From assembly GCA_031976225.1 (NCBI GenBank), contig DALYLQ010000004.1, positions 35,961 to 99,960 on the forward strand: 64,000 bases of DNA, written 5' to 3'. The notes beneath the pieces were generated by a model, which had not been told where the DNA came from, made no database searches, and was given only the letters and a program-made list of their open reading frames with translations. A program made the position numbers and the translations under genes. Positions 8,773-16,972 of the stretch are shown piece by piece. The number at the start of each line of letters is the position of its first letter. The stretch's first letter is position 1. The stretch is from UBA10646 sp003456175. GTDB lineage: Bacteria; Bacteroidota; Bacteroidia; Chitinophagales; Chitinophagaceae.

Positions 8773-9751
8773 GTGTTACAGTGCTTAATGTAATTGTGAA
8801 AGTTGCGCCACCGCCCGATGTGTCATTTACCGTAAGGTTACCTTTATGGTCGGTAATTACCTTTTTGCAAATAAACAAACCTAAGCCGGTGCCTTTGCTA
8901 TTACGTGTATTCTCATTGCCGGTTCGATAGAATTTTTCAAAGATTTTTCTTTTTTCATCGTCGGGTATACCAGTGCCACAATCGGCCACTTGCAATACCG
9001 CGTTATGATGGCTTTGCGATAACCTAATCGTAATATCGCTTTGTGTGTATTTTACAGCATTTTCAATCAAATTACTCATTACAAGTTGTAACAGTACAGC
9101 TTCGCCAAGCACGTAAACATTAGGTTGAATTACTTGCGTAAATGTGCGCTGCGGATAGCGTTGTTCAAATGCAGCAATTACTTGCGTAACCAACTCGCTA
9201 AAATGTAAAGGTTGTTTGTGTAGGTTGTAAGCACCGGCTTCGAGTTGTGAAGAAATGAGGATATTACTTACCAACTGGTTTAAACGGTCGCTTTCTACCA
9301 ATGTGTTATTTACCAACAATTGTATTTGCTGCTCGTTAAGTTTTCGTCTTTGAAGTGTTTCGAGGTTTAGGCGTGTAATGGCAATAGGTGTTTTGAGTTC
9401 GTGTGTAACTGCCATCATAAAATTTTGTTGTTGGCGGTTAAGTTTTATTTGTTTTCGCGTAGCACGATACACGAAAATAGCACCGAGTAAAATGATACAT
9501 AAGAAGGTTACTCCTTCACCAATGTATTGAGATATTTTTCGCTGGCGGTAGCCTTCAATATCGTTGTACATTTTTTCATAATCGGGCATGTCTTTATTAA
9601 GTTCCAATAGCCGCAATTGAAACATTAACTCATTTTGCTGCCATAAACTAATAAACCACCAGATAAGAGCAGCAATAATGTACACCAGCAACACCCAAAA
9701 AACAAGTGTTACAACCTTGAGGCGATATTTCTTATAAAATGTCAACGGCAT
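8765..9751 (-). CDS. Sensor histidine kinase
   Basis: The membrane sensor of the two-component pair, 328 aa. Two membrane helices (about residues 12-36 and 80-98) flank a short periplasmic part of about 45 residues. HisKA has the phospho-acceptor His in MMAVTHELKTPIAITRLNLE, and HATPase_c has N-box NLIENAVKYT, DCGTGIP and GTGLGLFICKKV. The ATG at 9751 is preferred over an ORF start at 9817 because the latter would run into pyrD, and a -7 box lies at 9763-9770. The small sensor domain suggests a membrane or envelope signal (inference). One dispersed element (8824-8839) is read N-L-T-V-N-D. Confidence 0.9.
   Translation of the reverse strand: MPLTFYKKYRLKVVTLVFWVLLVYIIAALIWWFISLWQQNELMFQLRLLELNKDMPDYEKMYNDIEGYRQRKISQYIGEGVTFLCIILLGAIFVYRATRKQIKLNRQQQNFMMAVTHELKTPIAITRLNLETLQRRKLNEQQIQLLVNNTLVESDRLNQLVSNILISSQLEAGAYNLHKQPLHFSELVTQVIAAFEQRYPQRTFTQVIQPNVYVLGEAVLLQLVMSNLIENAVKYTQSDITIRLSQSHHNAVLQVADCGTGIPDDEKRKIFEKFYRTGNENTRNSKGTGLGLFICKKVITDHKGNLTVNDTSGGGATFTITLSTVTHE
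8824..8839 (+). repeat. Dispersed hairpin element inside histidine kinase gene
   Basis: CATTTACCGTAAGGTT, loop GTAA on the strand opposite the gene. Confidence 0.8.
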
Positions 9752-9762
9752 GGTAAGCCATG

Positions 9763-9770
9763 CAAAGGTA
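9763..9770 (-). promoter_or_regulatory. -7 box of the histidine kinase gene
   Basis: TACCTTTG on the minus strand, eleven bases before the kinase ATG. It stands back to back with the pyrD promoter at 9787-9794, giving a compact divergent promoter region under 50 bases. Confidence 0.5.
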
Positions 9771-9786
9771 AGCCAAGAAAGGCCGT

Positions 9787-9794
9787 TATCTTTG
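9787..9794 (+). promoter_or_regulatory. -7 box directly before pyrD (leaderless start)
   Basis: TATCTTTG ends four bases before the pyrD ATG at 9799, so the mRNA probably has no leader. No clear -33 element was seen. Confidence 0.6.
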
Positions 9795-9798
9795 CGAT

Positions 9799-10854
9799 AT
9801 GTTATATCAGGTTGCAAGGTCTGTTTTATTTCAGTTTCCGCCGGAGCAGGTACATCATTTTTCGATGCATGCTTTACGCAAGGGACTTGAATGGCCTATT
9901 GTTGGCCAACTCATTCGCAGCATGTACAAAGTGCAATATCCCAAGCCAGTAGAAGCTTTCGGACTAACATTTGCTAATCCGGTGGGCTTAGGTGCCGGCT
10001 TCGATAAAAATGCACATTACTTACGGGCATTATCGGCACTTGGTTTTGGTCATGTAGAAGTGGGCACAGTAACGCCAAAGCCGCAACCCGGCAATGAACA
10101 GCCTCGCTTGTTTCGATTACCGCAAGATAAGGCACTCATTAATCGTATGGGCTTTAACAATAACGGTGTTAAAGCAGTAGCGGGTCGCCTCATTAAATGG
10201 CGAGAAGCAGAGGCTAAGGCACCTACTAGCAACATGATTATTGGAGGTAATTTGGGCAAAAACAAAGTAACAGATAACGATGAGGCTTGGAAAGATTACG
10301 AGATATGCTTTCAAGAGTTGTTTGAATATGTAGATTACTTTACAGTAAATGTAAGTAGCCCCAATACACCAGGCTTGAGAGCCCTGCAAGAAAAAGACGC
10401 ATTGCTCAAAATTCTTGGCCACTTACAGCATATCAATCAGGGCAAAGCACTACCTAAGCCCATCTTGCTTAAAATAGCACCCGATTTAACGCATGAACAG
10501 CTAGATGACATTGTAGTATTAGCGAACGAAGTTCAATTATCGGGTATTGTAGCTACCAATACCACTATTAGTCGCCAAAACTTAACAACACCAGCGCAAC
10601 AAATACATGCTATTGGTATGGGAGGTTTAAGTGGCTTACCCGTGCAAGCCATGAGTACAGCCGTAGTACAATACTTACACGAACAGCTACAAGGAAAAAT
10701 TCCCATCATCGCAAGTGGCGGTATTTTTACAGGCGCCGATGCCGAAGCGAAGCTACAAGCGGGTGCAACATTAGTACAGGTATGGACTGGCTTCGTATAT
10801 CAAGGTCCTGCAATAGTGCAACAAATTTGTAACCACTTAGCCAAGCGTATATAG
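9799..10854 (+). CDS. pyrD: Quinone-dependent dihydroorotate dehydrogenase
   Basis: A class 2 PyrD flavoenzyme that oxidises dihydroorotate to orotate in pyrimidine synthesis and passes electrons to membrane quinone. At 351 aa it has the class 2 N-terminal helical extension (LFQFPPEQVHHFSMHALRKG), then the FMN barrel: ANPVGLGAGFDKNA, NRMGFNNNG, the catalytic Ser in NVSSPNTPGLR, LLKIAPDLT, ATNTT and the phosphate-binding GGLSG and ASGGI segments. The start is supported by the promoter five bases upstream. It is divergent from the two-component system. Confidence 0.96.
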   Translation: MLYQVARSVLFQFPPEQVHHFSMHALRKGLEWPIVGQLIRSMYKVQYPKPVEAFGLTFANPVGLGAGFDKNAHYLRALSALGFGHVEVGTVTPKPQPGNEQPRLFRLPQDKALINRMGFNNNGVKAVAGRLIKWREAEAKAPTSNMIIGGNLGKNKVTDNDEAWKDYEICFQELFEYVDYFTVNVSSPNTPGLRALQEKDALLKILGHLQHINQGKALPKPILLKIAPDLTHEQLDDIVVLANEVQLSGIVATNTTISRQNLTTPAQQIHAIGMGGLSGLPVQAMSTAVVQYLHEQLQGKIPIIASGGIFTGADAEAKLQAGATLVQVWTGFVYQGPAIVQQICNHLAKRI

Positions 10855-10867
10855 TAAAAGCTTCACC

Positions 10868-10875
10868 TATATTTG
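10868..10875 (+). promoter_or_regulatory. -7 box of terC
   Basis: TATATTTG, 26 bases before the terC ATG at 10902. Confidence 0.5.
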
Positions 10876-10901
10876 AGCCAAAATTGTAATTACCCTCCTT
10901 T

Positions 10902-11693
10902 ATGGAACACTTATTAACGGTAGATAGCATCATTAGCTTAGTAGTGCTTATTATTCTAGAAGTTGTACTTGGTATCGATAATGTAATTTTCGTAAGTATT
11001 ATTATGAATCGCTTGCCAGAGGCAGAGCGCCCGAAGGCACGCCGCTTCTGGATGATACTTGGTATTACCACACGTAGCTTACTATTAATGGGTTTAGGCT
11101 GGTTGCTTGCACAAAAAGGAAAGCCATTGTTCACCCTTGCGGGTAAAGGCTTTGACTTAGCGAGTTTAGTAATGTTGCTTGGTGGTTTATTCTTGATTTA
11201 TAAAACAGTAAAAGAAATACACCATAAGCTAGAAGGCGAAGAAGAAGCAAGTTATGGCGGTACAGCAAAAAAACTTGGTTTCGGTGCAGCTATTGGCCAA
11301 ATAATGTTGATTGATATGGTTTTTAGCTTCGATAGTATTATTACTGCCGGCGGTACGGCCAAGCACCTTGAAATTATGATTGCTGCAGTAGTAGTTGCTA
11401 TGATTGTGATGTTTTTATTTAGTCCGGCGATTGCTGCATTTGTACACAAGCATCCTACCATTAAAATGCTGGCATTAAGCTTTTTGGTAATGATTGGTTT
11501 AACGCTTTTGGTAGAAGGCTGGGATAGTGAAAAGGCACACGACTTACATTTGAAAAACTACGTGTACTTCGCTATGGCGTTCTCGTTCGCGGTAGAAATG
11601 CTCAATATGCGATTACGAAAAAAATCGGCGCACCCTGTAGAACTGCGTTCGCCCAAGTTAGAAGAAAAACACGAAGGCGATATGGCCAAGTAA
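10902..11693 (+). CDS. TerC family integral membrane protein
   Basis: TerC-family membrane proteins are linked to metal-ion efflux or to metal loading of exported proteins. The 263-aa product has seven or eight hydrophobic helices and the acidic signature LIILEVVLGIDNVIFVSI near residue 20, repeated in a second half as IDMVFSFDSIITAGG, the two-fold TerC pattern. The C-terminus is charged and cytoplasmic-looking. No tellurite resistance genes are nearby, so a housekeeping metal role is more likely than tellurite resistance (inference). Confidence 0.9.
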   Translation: MEHLLTVDSIISLVVLIILEVVLGIDNVIFVSIIMNRLPEAERPKARRFWMILGITTRSLLLMGLGWLLAQKGKPLFTLAGKGFDLASLVMLLGGLFLIYKTVKEIHHKLEGEEEASYGGTAKKLGFGAAIGQIMLIDMVFSFDSIITAGGTAKHLEIMIAAVVVAMIVMFLFSPAIAAFVHKHPTIKMLALSFLVMIGLTLLVEGWDSEKAHDLHLKNYVYFAMAFSFAVEMLNMRLRKKSAHPVELRSPKLEEKHEGDMAK

Positions 11694-11696
11694 TCT

Positions 11697-11709
11697 ATTT
11701 ACGTAAGTA
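11697..11709. repeat. Class II short palindrome after terC
   Basis: ATTTACGTAAGTA, four bases after the terC stop and before the metallo-hydrolase gene. Confidence 0.5.
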
Positions 11710-11725
11710 TATTTTTTAATATTAG

Positions 11726-12469
11726 ATGCGAGTAATTCCATTATCAGAAGGCAGCTTTACGATTGATAAAACGAAAGTGTTTGTTCCTTTTCAAAAAGGA
11801 ACCGACGATTTGCAAGATCGTAGCATTGGCAGCCTTTTGGTAGAGGTACAACCCTTTGTTGTTATCACCGAGAAAGATGTGTTACTGCTCGATGGTGGAT
11901 TGGGTTTTTCAGTGAATGGTAGCTTACAGTTGTACCACAACTTACGTGAGCATAACATAGCACCGGAGCATATTACAAAAGTATTGATGACACACCTGCA
12001 TAAAGATCATGCAGGTGGTATTACACGAAAAGACCATTTGGGTAATTATCATTTGAGTTTTCCGAATGCTACTTACTACATACAAGTCGAAGAATTGGCA
12101 TATGCGTTTGATATCGGTTTCCCGAGTTACTTAACCGAAGAGTTGATGGTGCTACAAAACCATCCGCAAGTACAACTTTTGCATGGTAATGGAACTATTG
12201 ATGCGTATATACGTTACGAGGTTACAGGTGCTCACAGTAAGTTTCATCAGGTATTTTGGATAACAGAAAATGATGATGTGTTTTTCTTTGGCGGCGATGA
12301 TGCACCACAACTCGGACAAATGCGTAAGCGATACAGTGCCAAGTACGATTTTGATGGTAAGTTGGCCATGGAACTTCGGCACGAATGGTGGGAACAAGGC
12401 CAACGAGAAGGTTGGACTTTCTTGTTCTATCACGATGTAAAGCACCCTTATTACAGTTGGAAATTATAA
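11726..12469 (+). CDS. MBL-fold metallo-hydrolase
   Basis: A 247-aa metallo-beta-lactamase-fold hydrolase. The zinc-binding motif is THLHKDHAGG (about residues 89-98), and later metal-ligand candidates are the His in VTGAHSKFHQVFW, the Asp in FFFGGDDAPQ and the His in FLFYHDVKHPYY. No signal peptide is seen, so it is probably cytoplasmic. Lactonase, glyoxalase II-like and phosphodiesterase roles are all possible for this fold; the sequence alone does not fix the substrate. It follows terC by 32 bases and may share its transcript. Confidence 0.8.
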   Translation: MRVIPLSEGSFTIDKTKVFVPFQKGTDDLQDRSIGSLLVEVQPFVVITEKDVLLLDGGLGFSVNGSLQLYHNLREHNIAPEHITKVLMTHLHKDHAGGITRKDHLGNYHLSFPNATYYIQVEELAYAFDIGFPSYLTEELMVLQNHPQVQLLHGNGTIDAYIRYEVTGAHSKFHQVFWITENDDVFFFGGDDAPQLGQMRKRYSAKYDFDGKLAMELRHEWWEQGQREGWTFLFYHDVKHPYYSWKL

Positions 12470-12470
12470 G

Positions 12471-12486
12471 TACCTTACGGTAAATG
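12471..12486 (-). repeat. Dispersed hairpin element
   Basis: TACCTTACGGTAAATG, a consensus ACC...GGT copy two bases after the metallo-hydrolase stop codon. Confidence 0.85.
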
Positions 12487-12533
12487 TGCTATCACACCTG
12501 ATTTTCATCAGCCGATAGCCATAGCAATTCATG

Positions 12534-12541
12534 TACTTTTG
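12534..12541 (+). promoter_or_regulatory. -7 box directly before the TsaC-like gene
   Basis: TACTTTTG ends four bases before the ATG at 12546. It excludes an upstream ATG at 12531 as start, because that codon would lie inside the promoter. Confidence 0.55.
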
Positions 12542-12545
12542 CAGC

Positions 12546-13163
12546 ATGGCTTTATTGTTGCACATACACCCCGATAACCCCAATCCGCGAAATGTAAAGA
12601 CTGTTGTAGAATGCCTTCGTGATGGCGGTGTTATTATTTATCCAACAGATACTATTTATGGTCTTGGTTGCGACATCAAACAACCTAAGGCTATTGAACG
12701 TATTGCTCGTATAAAAAATATTGATGTAACAAAAGCCAACTTAAGTTTTGTTTGTTACGATTTAAGTGAGTTAAGCAACTATACAAAAGGCATTGCTACG
12801 CCACTGTATCGAATGCTAAAAAGTTACCTCCCTGGTCCGTACACTTTCATATTACCCGCAAGTAAAGAAGTGCCAAAATTATTGCAGAGCAAGAAGAGTA
12901 CTATTGGCTTGCGTGTACCCGATAACTTGATAGCTAGAACTATTGTTCGAGATTTGGCTAGCCCAATTTTATCGGCATCACTACCAGGCGATATGGTAGA
13001 AGAATACACCGATCCAGAATTAATGCTAAGTAACTTCAATCATTTGGTTGATATCGTAGTTGACGGTGGTTTCGGTGGTATGATACCGAGTACCATTGTA
13101 GATTGTACACAAGAACCTTGGCAGCTTATTCGTAAAGGCAAAGGCGAGTGGGAGGAAGATTAG
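12546..13163 (+). CDS. L-threonylcarbamoyladenylate synthase family protein (TsaC/YrdC/YciO)
   Basis: YrdC-domain proteins make threonylcarbamoyl-AMP from Thr, bicarbonate and ATP for the t6A37 modification of tRNA. This 205-aa protein has the nucleotide-binding start GGVIIYPTDTIYGLGCDI (about residues 30-47), the KxR-type segment in IARIKNID, the central LPGPYTFILPAS and the C-terminal PSTIVDCTQEPWQLIRKG. Short length without a SUA5 domain fits TsaC or its paralogue YciO; the HPDNPNPRNVK N-terminus resembles the YciO branch, so the tRNA role is likely but not certain. Confidence 0.85.
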   Translation: MALLLHIHPDNPNPRNVKTVVECLRDGGVIIYPTDTIYGLGCDIKQPKAIERIARIKNIDVTKANLSFVCYDLSELSNYTKGIATPLYRMLKSYLPGPYTFILPASKEVPKLLQSKKSTIGLRVPDNLIARTIVRDLASPILSASLPGDMVEEYTDPELMLSNFNHLVDIVVDGGFGGMIPSTIVDCTQEPWQLIRKGKGEWEED

Positions 13164-13174
13164 CCGAGTAAGTG

Positions 13175-13774
13175 TTACATCAAACTTAGCTGCTGCGGAA
13201 CGATATTGAAACTTTTTCGATGTTCGGGGCATAGGCCGTATTGTTCAATAGCTTTTCTGTGTTGTAAGGTGCCGTAGCCTTTATGTTTTTCAAAACCATA
13301 TTGCGGGTATTGCTTTGCAAGTGCAACCATATAATCATCTCTATAGGTTTTAGCTAAAATACTTGCAGCTGCTATACTTGCGTAAATGCTATCGCCTTTA
13401 ACAATACAAGTATGTGGTATGCCGTTATAGGTAATAAACTTGTTACCATCAATGAGTAAATGCGTGGGCATTTGCCGTAAGGCATCTATCGCCAGATGCA
13501 TAGCTTTAAAGCTAGCCTTTAGAATATTAATTTGATCTATTGTAGCAGCATCGACTTGTGCAACACTATATGCAATAGCTGAAGCTTCAATAATAGGGCG
13601 TAACGCGTAGCGGTGTTTTTCAGAAAGTTGCTTGCTATCGTTCAATAGCGGATGCTGAAAATCTGTAGGTAATATTACGGCAGCTGCAAATACGGGTCCG
13701 GCATAGCAACCACGTCCGGCTTCGTCCACACCCGCTTCAAACGTGTTTGCTATATCATGATACGCTTGTAACAT
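13175..13774 (-). CDS. rnhB: Ribonuclease HII
   Basis: RNase HII removes RNA from RNA-DNA hybrids and starts ribonucleotide excision. The 199-aa protein carries the metal-site motif GVDEAGRGCYAGPVFAAAVIL, DSKQLSEKHR, the later acidic site in LLIDGNKF, and the C-terminal KGYGTLQHRKAIEQYG. It starts two bases after the stop of the DUF3667 gene, so both are in one operon. A dispersed element at 13469-13484 is read D-A-L-R-Q-M-P. Confidence 0.95.
   Translation of the reverse strand: MLQAYHDIANTFEAGVDEAGRGCYAGPVFAAAVILPTDFQHPLLNDSKQLSEKHRYALRPIIEASAIAYSVAQVDAATIDQINILKASFKAMHLAIDALRQMPTHLLIDGNKFITYNGIPHTCIVKGDSIYASIAAASILAKTYRDDYMVALAKQYPQYGFEKHKGYGTLQHRKAIEQYGLCPEHRKSFNIVPQQLSLM
13469..13484 (+). 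repeat. Dispersed hairpin element inside rnhB
   Basis: CATTTGCCGTAAGGCA, GCC...GGC form. In RNase HII the sense codons are GCC TTA CGG CAA ATG. Confidence 0.8.
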
Positions 13775-13776
13775 AC

Positions 13777-14592
13777 TTATGCAAAAGGGTTATTAACCCA
13801 ACCCATTTTAATAGCAATAATGAGCACGATAAAAAAGAGAATCAGCAATACAATAATGACGAGTATTGCTAATAATAAACCTGCAATGCAGTTGGCAATA
13901 CCCAAGGTAATACCCTCTAAAAAACTACATTTCGTGAACTGTTGTATTGTAATACCAAAGCATAAACACTGTATCACTATGGTAATGCTGCTATATGCCA
14001 ATACCCATTCTTGCGGTATAAAGAACATGAGTGGGTATATAATAAATGTAAGTAGTATGTAATACTGGTTATACGCCATCATACATATTAAATACCTTTC
14101 AGCGAAGTTGAGCTTACGTTGTTTTAACAACCAGCCCATTGCAATTGCGAAGAGTGGTAGTGTAAGTAGATTAAAAATGGCCTGATATTTTACCGTAAGG
14201 AGCTTCATAAACTCCATGTATTTTTTGCTGAATACAGCAGCTTTAGATTCTATGCTGCTGCTTGCACTAGTACTAATAGCATAAATTTTATCGTCTAAAT
14301 GTGTTACTGTTAAAATAAATACAGTAACAGTAGTGAGTAGTATAAAAAATTGTATAGGGTTAAAATATCGTTTTCGCTTGCCTTCTAGGTAAGCATAAGC
14401 TACTGCACCGGGCTGTAATAGTGCCTGCTTGGCAAAACCAAAAATACTTTTATCGGCATGGGTGAATACATGCACAATATCGTGCCAAACTTCGTGTGTG
14501 GTAAGGCGGTCGTGTACGTTTTTTTGTCCGCAGTTATTACAGAAATGTCCATGGTATTGGTTGCCACAGTTTTTGCAAATAATGGTGTGCAC
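13777..14592 (-). CDS. DUF3667 membrane protein with N-terminal zinc ribbon
   Basis: A Bacteroidota-typical DUF3667 protein of unknown function. It begins with a four-Cys zinc ribbon (CKNCGNQYHGHFCNNCGQK), followed by TTHEVWHDIVHVFTHADKSIFGF and GKRKRYFNPIQFFIL, which are characteristic of the family, and then about five membrane helices. No ATG precedes the ribbon. The GTG at 14592 gives 271 aa and a compact N-terminus, while a TTG at 14628 would add 12 residues. The true start is uncertain. rnhB follows two bases after its stop. Confidence 0.75.
   Translation of the reverse strand: MHTIICKNCGNQYHGHFCNNCGQKNVHDRLTTHEVWHDIVHVFTHADKSIFGFAKQALLQPGAVAYAYLEGKRKRYFNPIQFFILLTTVTVFILTVTHLDDKIYAISTSASSSIESKAAVFSKKYMEFMKLLTVKYQAIFNLLTLPLFAIAMGWLLKQRKLNFAERYLICMMAYNQYYILLTFIIYPLMFFIPQEWVLAYSSITIVIQCLCFGITIQQFTKCSFLEGITLGIANCIAGLLLAILVIIVLLILFFIVLIIAIKMGWVNNPFA
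14187..14200 (+). repeat. Dispersed hairpin element inside the DUF3667 gene
   Basis: ATTTTACCGTAAGG, loop GTAA, outer pair mismatched. Read in the protein as K-L-L-T-V-K-Y. Confidence 0.6.
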
Positions 14593-14629
14593 AAGTATAA
14601 GTTTATGAAAGTGTAAAGATGTAGGCAAC

Positions 14630-14637
14630 TACCTTTG
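14630..14637 (+). promoter_or_regulatory. -7 box upstream of heme A synthase gene
   Basis: TACCTTTG on the plus strand, 52 bases before the ATG at 14690, leaving a leader of roughly 45 bases. Confidence 0.5.
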
Positions 14638-14689
14638 CGTTGCAATGTTAATAGCCTACAGCTAATAGCAGTTAATTCTTTATAAAAAT

Positions 14690-15607
14690 ATGCAAGCTTA
14701 CATACGTTACACCAAGTTTATTTTGGTTTTTGTGTTTATTGTTATTGCAGCGGGTGGTATTGTGCGTACAACACAAAGTGGTATGGGTTGCCCCGATTGG
14801 CCTCGCTGTTTTGGCATGTGGATACCTCCAACAGAAGCCAGCCAGTTACCTGCCGATTTTGAAAAGTACCTAAGCAAGCAAGATATTGATCATACATTTA
14901 ATGTGTATCATACTTGGATAGAGTACATCAATCGCCTGCTCGGTGCGTTACTAGGCTTGTTCATTATTATTCATGTTGCTTGGAGTTATCGTAAATTTTT
15001 TACGTCGCATCGAAGTATATTTTGGTGGAGCTTTGGTTTGCTATTACTCACGGGTTTTCAAGGTTGGTTAGGTAAGCGTGTGGTAGATGCTAACTTGGCC
15101 GTAGTAAAAATTACTACGCATATGTTGGTAGCACTACTAATTGCTGCTATACCAATTATTATTTTACGATTGTTAAGTAGCCATAAACCTGTTATACAAA
15201 AGCAATTAGTGGTGCTAGCTAATATTGCTTTGGTGCTCATTACACTACAAATTGTAGTAGGCACCGAGGTGCGTGAACAAATAGATATCATTAGCAAAAA
15301 TCTTAACTACGAGCAACGTTCACTTTGGATACAAGGGCTCAATTATTGGTTTAAAATACATCAACTCATGAGTTGGTTGGTTGCCGGTAGTAGTGTGTAC
15401 TTGTTTTGGAAGGCATTATCGTTTCAACAATTGCATAGTGTTGCGTATTGGTTATTGTTTGCAATTGTTGGCACTATGCTAATGGGTTTATTAATGGCTT
15501 ACGTACAAATGCCTGCATTTGCACAACCATCGCATTTAGTGTTGAGTAGTATTTTGTGTATGGCATTGGTAGCTTATCGCTTGCATGTGGGAAGGTCGGC
15601 AGTATAA
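14690..15607 (+). CDS. ctaA: Heme A synthase, COX15/CtaA family
   Basis: CtaA oxidises the C8 methyl of heme O to give heme A for aa3-type terminal oxidases. The 305-aa protein has about eight membrane helices. Conserved features are GGIVRTTQSGMGCPDWPRCFG, the His in YHTWIEYINRLLGAL, the THMLVALL His, the IHQLMSWLVAG His and the QPSHLVL His near the C-terminus, fitting the heme-ligand pattern of the two four-helix halves. ctaB and oxidase subunits are not in the window. Two dispersed elements follow the stop codon. Confidence 0.9.
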   Translation: MQAYIRYTKFILVFVFIVIAAGGIVRTTQSGMGCPDWPRCFGMWIPPTEASQLPADFEKYLSKQDIDHTFNVYHTWIEYINRLLGALLGLFIIIHVAWSYRKFFTSHRSIFWWSFGLLLLTGFQGWLGKRVVDANLAVVKITTHMLVALLIAAIPIIILRLLSSHKPVIQKQLVVLANIALVLITLQIVVGTEVREQIDIISKNLNYEQRSLWIQGLNYWFKIHQLMSWLVAGSSVYLFWKALSFQQLHSVAYWLLFAIVGTMLMGLLMAYVQMPAFAQPSHLVLSSILCMALVAYRLHVGRSAV

Positions 15608-15611
15608 AATA

Positions 15612-15626
15612 GCCTTACGGCAAATG
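15612..15626 (-). repeat. Dispersed hairpin element
   Basis: GCCTTACGGCAAATG, GCC...GGC form, four bases after the ctaA stop. Confidence 0.8.
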
Positions 15627-15631
15627 TTTTT

Positions 15632-15646
15632 TCCTTACGGTAAATA
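15632..15646 (-). repeat. Dispersed hairpin element, tandem second copy
   Basis: TCCTTACGGTAAATA, 20 bases from and in the same orientation as the previous copy, before the next ATG at 15656. The outer stem pair is mismatched. Confidence 0.75.
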
Positions 15647-15655
15647 TTCTTATGT

Positions 15656-16657
15656 ATGAAAGCAATGGTTTGTGTAGATAAGTTACAACCACTGGTATTA
15701 CAAGAGGTAGCCACACCTGTTGCTGGCGAAGGTGAAGTAGTAATTGCCTTACATGCAGCAGCACTCAATCATAGAGATTGGTGGATACAACAAGGCATGT
15801 ATGCTAACTTACGTTATCCCATTATTTTAGGTAGCGATGGCAGCGGCATTGTAAGTGCAGTAGGGGAAGGCGTTAGTAACGATTGGATTGGTCGGTCGGT
15901 AATTATTAATCCGGGTATGCATTGGGGTGATAATCCTAATTTTCATAGTCGCAATTTTAGCATACTTGGGCTGCCGAACGATGGTTGTTTTGCAACACAT
16001 GTTAAAGTGCCGGCTTCATACATACATCTAAAACCAGCATATTTATCTTGGGAAGAAGCCTCGGCCATACCATTAGCGGGGCTAACTGGCTACAGAGCAT
16101 TATTTACGAAAGGACAATTACAACCTGGTGATAATGTTTTAATAACGGGTATTGGAGGTGGTGTGGCATTATTGATGTTGCAAATGGCTGTAGCCATAGG
16201 TGCCAATGTTTATGTAACTAGCGGTAGCGATGAAAAAATTACACGTGCTATACAGTTAGGCGCTAAGCTCGGTGTGAATTATAAAACCAGTGGTTGGCAT
16301 AAGTTATTTCAAGCTGCTGTTGAAGGTTTTGATGTTATTGTAGATAGTGCTGCCGGCGATGGTTTCAAACATTTTATTGATTTAGCTAAACCAAGTGCAC
16401 GTATTGTTTTCTTTGGTGGCACACAAGGTGCTATTACAAACATTAATCCGCAAAAAGCATATTGGAAGCAATTACAAATTTTAGGCACTACGATGGGTAC
16501 ACCCGAAGAGTTTAAAGCAATGATACAGCTATTCGAAAAACACCAGATTAAACCTGTGATAGATGCGGTGTTGCCATTAGAAAGTGCAGAGCAAGCGATT
16601 AGAAAAATGGATGATAACAGTCAGTTCGGAAAAATTGTACTGAAAATAGAAGGATAA
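15656..16657 (+). CDS. Medium-chain dehydrogenase/reductase (quinone oxidoreductase-like)
   Basis: An NAD(P)H-dependent MDR-family oxidoreductase of 333 aa. The GroES-like N-terminal half has ALNHRDWWIQQGMY and GSDGSGIVSAVGEGV. The Rossmann half has the cofactor loop VLITGIGGGVALLMLQMAVAIGA (about residues 164-186). The four structural-zinc Cys of alcohol dehydrogenases are absent, which points to the quinone oxidoreductase side of the family. The substrate cannot be named. No operon partner is evident. Confidence 0.8.
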   Translation: MKAMVCVDKLQPLVLQEVATPVAGEGEVVIALHAAALNHRDWWIQQGMYANLRYPIILGSDGSGIVSAVGEGVSNDWIGRSVIINPGMHWGDNPNFHSRNFSILGLPNDGCFATHVKVPASYIHLKPAYLSWEEASAIPLAGLTGYRALFTKGQLQPGDNVLITGIGGGVALLMLQMAVAIGANVYVTSGSDEKITRAIQLGAKLGVNYKTSGWHKLFQAAVEGFDVIVDSAAGDGFKHFIDLAKPSARIVFFGGTQGAITNINPQKAYWKQLQILGTTMGTPEEFKAMIQLFEKHQIKPVIDAVLPLESAEQAIRKMDDNSQFGKIVLKIEG

Positions 16658-16890
16658 ATTAGTGTCTGTTATAAAACGAGAAAGCCGGCAAGAATGCCAG
16701 CTCTCTTACTTACTAACCCATTAAATTCAGGCACTAAATTACAAACAACCGCTGTATATCCAAATAAATTTTCCCACACTGACGTAAGTCGCCTAGGGTT
16801 GAAACACAATGTTAAAGTAGAATAAATGCAGTCATTTTGACTTATTTTAGTTCTAAATCGTGGTTTTTCTGCCGTTGTGGCTGCGTTTTT

Positions 16891-16906
16891 CATTTGCCGT
16901 AAGGCC
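16891..16906 (+). repeat. Dispersed hairpin element
   Basis: CATTTGCCGTAAGGCC, GCC...GGC form, upstream of the zinc protease promoter. Confidence 0.8.
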
Positions 16907-16931
16907 ACAAGCAATGCTAATCAATTGGCAG

Positions 16932-16939
16932 TAGATTTG
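16932..16939 (+). promoter_or_regulatory. -7 box of the YugP-like protease gene
   Basis: TAGATTTG, 33 bases before the ATG at 16973. Confidence 0.5.
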
Positions 16940-16972
16940 TAACTTAAGTATTTAGAGGTTAATTCTATAATT

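Larger units (their letters stand above)
16658..16972. other. Intergenic region of 315 bases without a supported gene
   Basis: Holds a G/C-rich imperfect hairpin (about 16680-16707, stem AGCCGGCA with TGCCAGCT), one dispersed element at 16891 and a -7 box at 16932. An 81-codon minus-strand reading frame (16669-16914) spans it but has no family features, a TTG start and the repeat at its beginning, so I do not call it. Confidence 0.5.

Noticed and set aside
16669..16914. 81-codon minus-strand frame between the oxidoreductase and protease genes
   Set aside because: TTG start, repeat element at its beginning, a hairpin near its end and no recognisable protein features.
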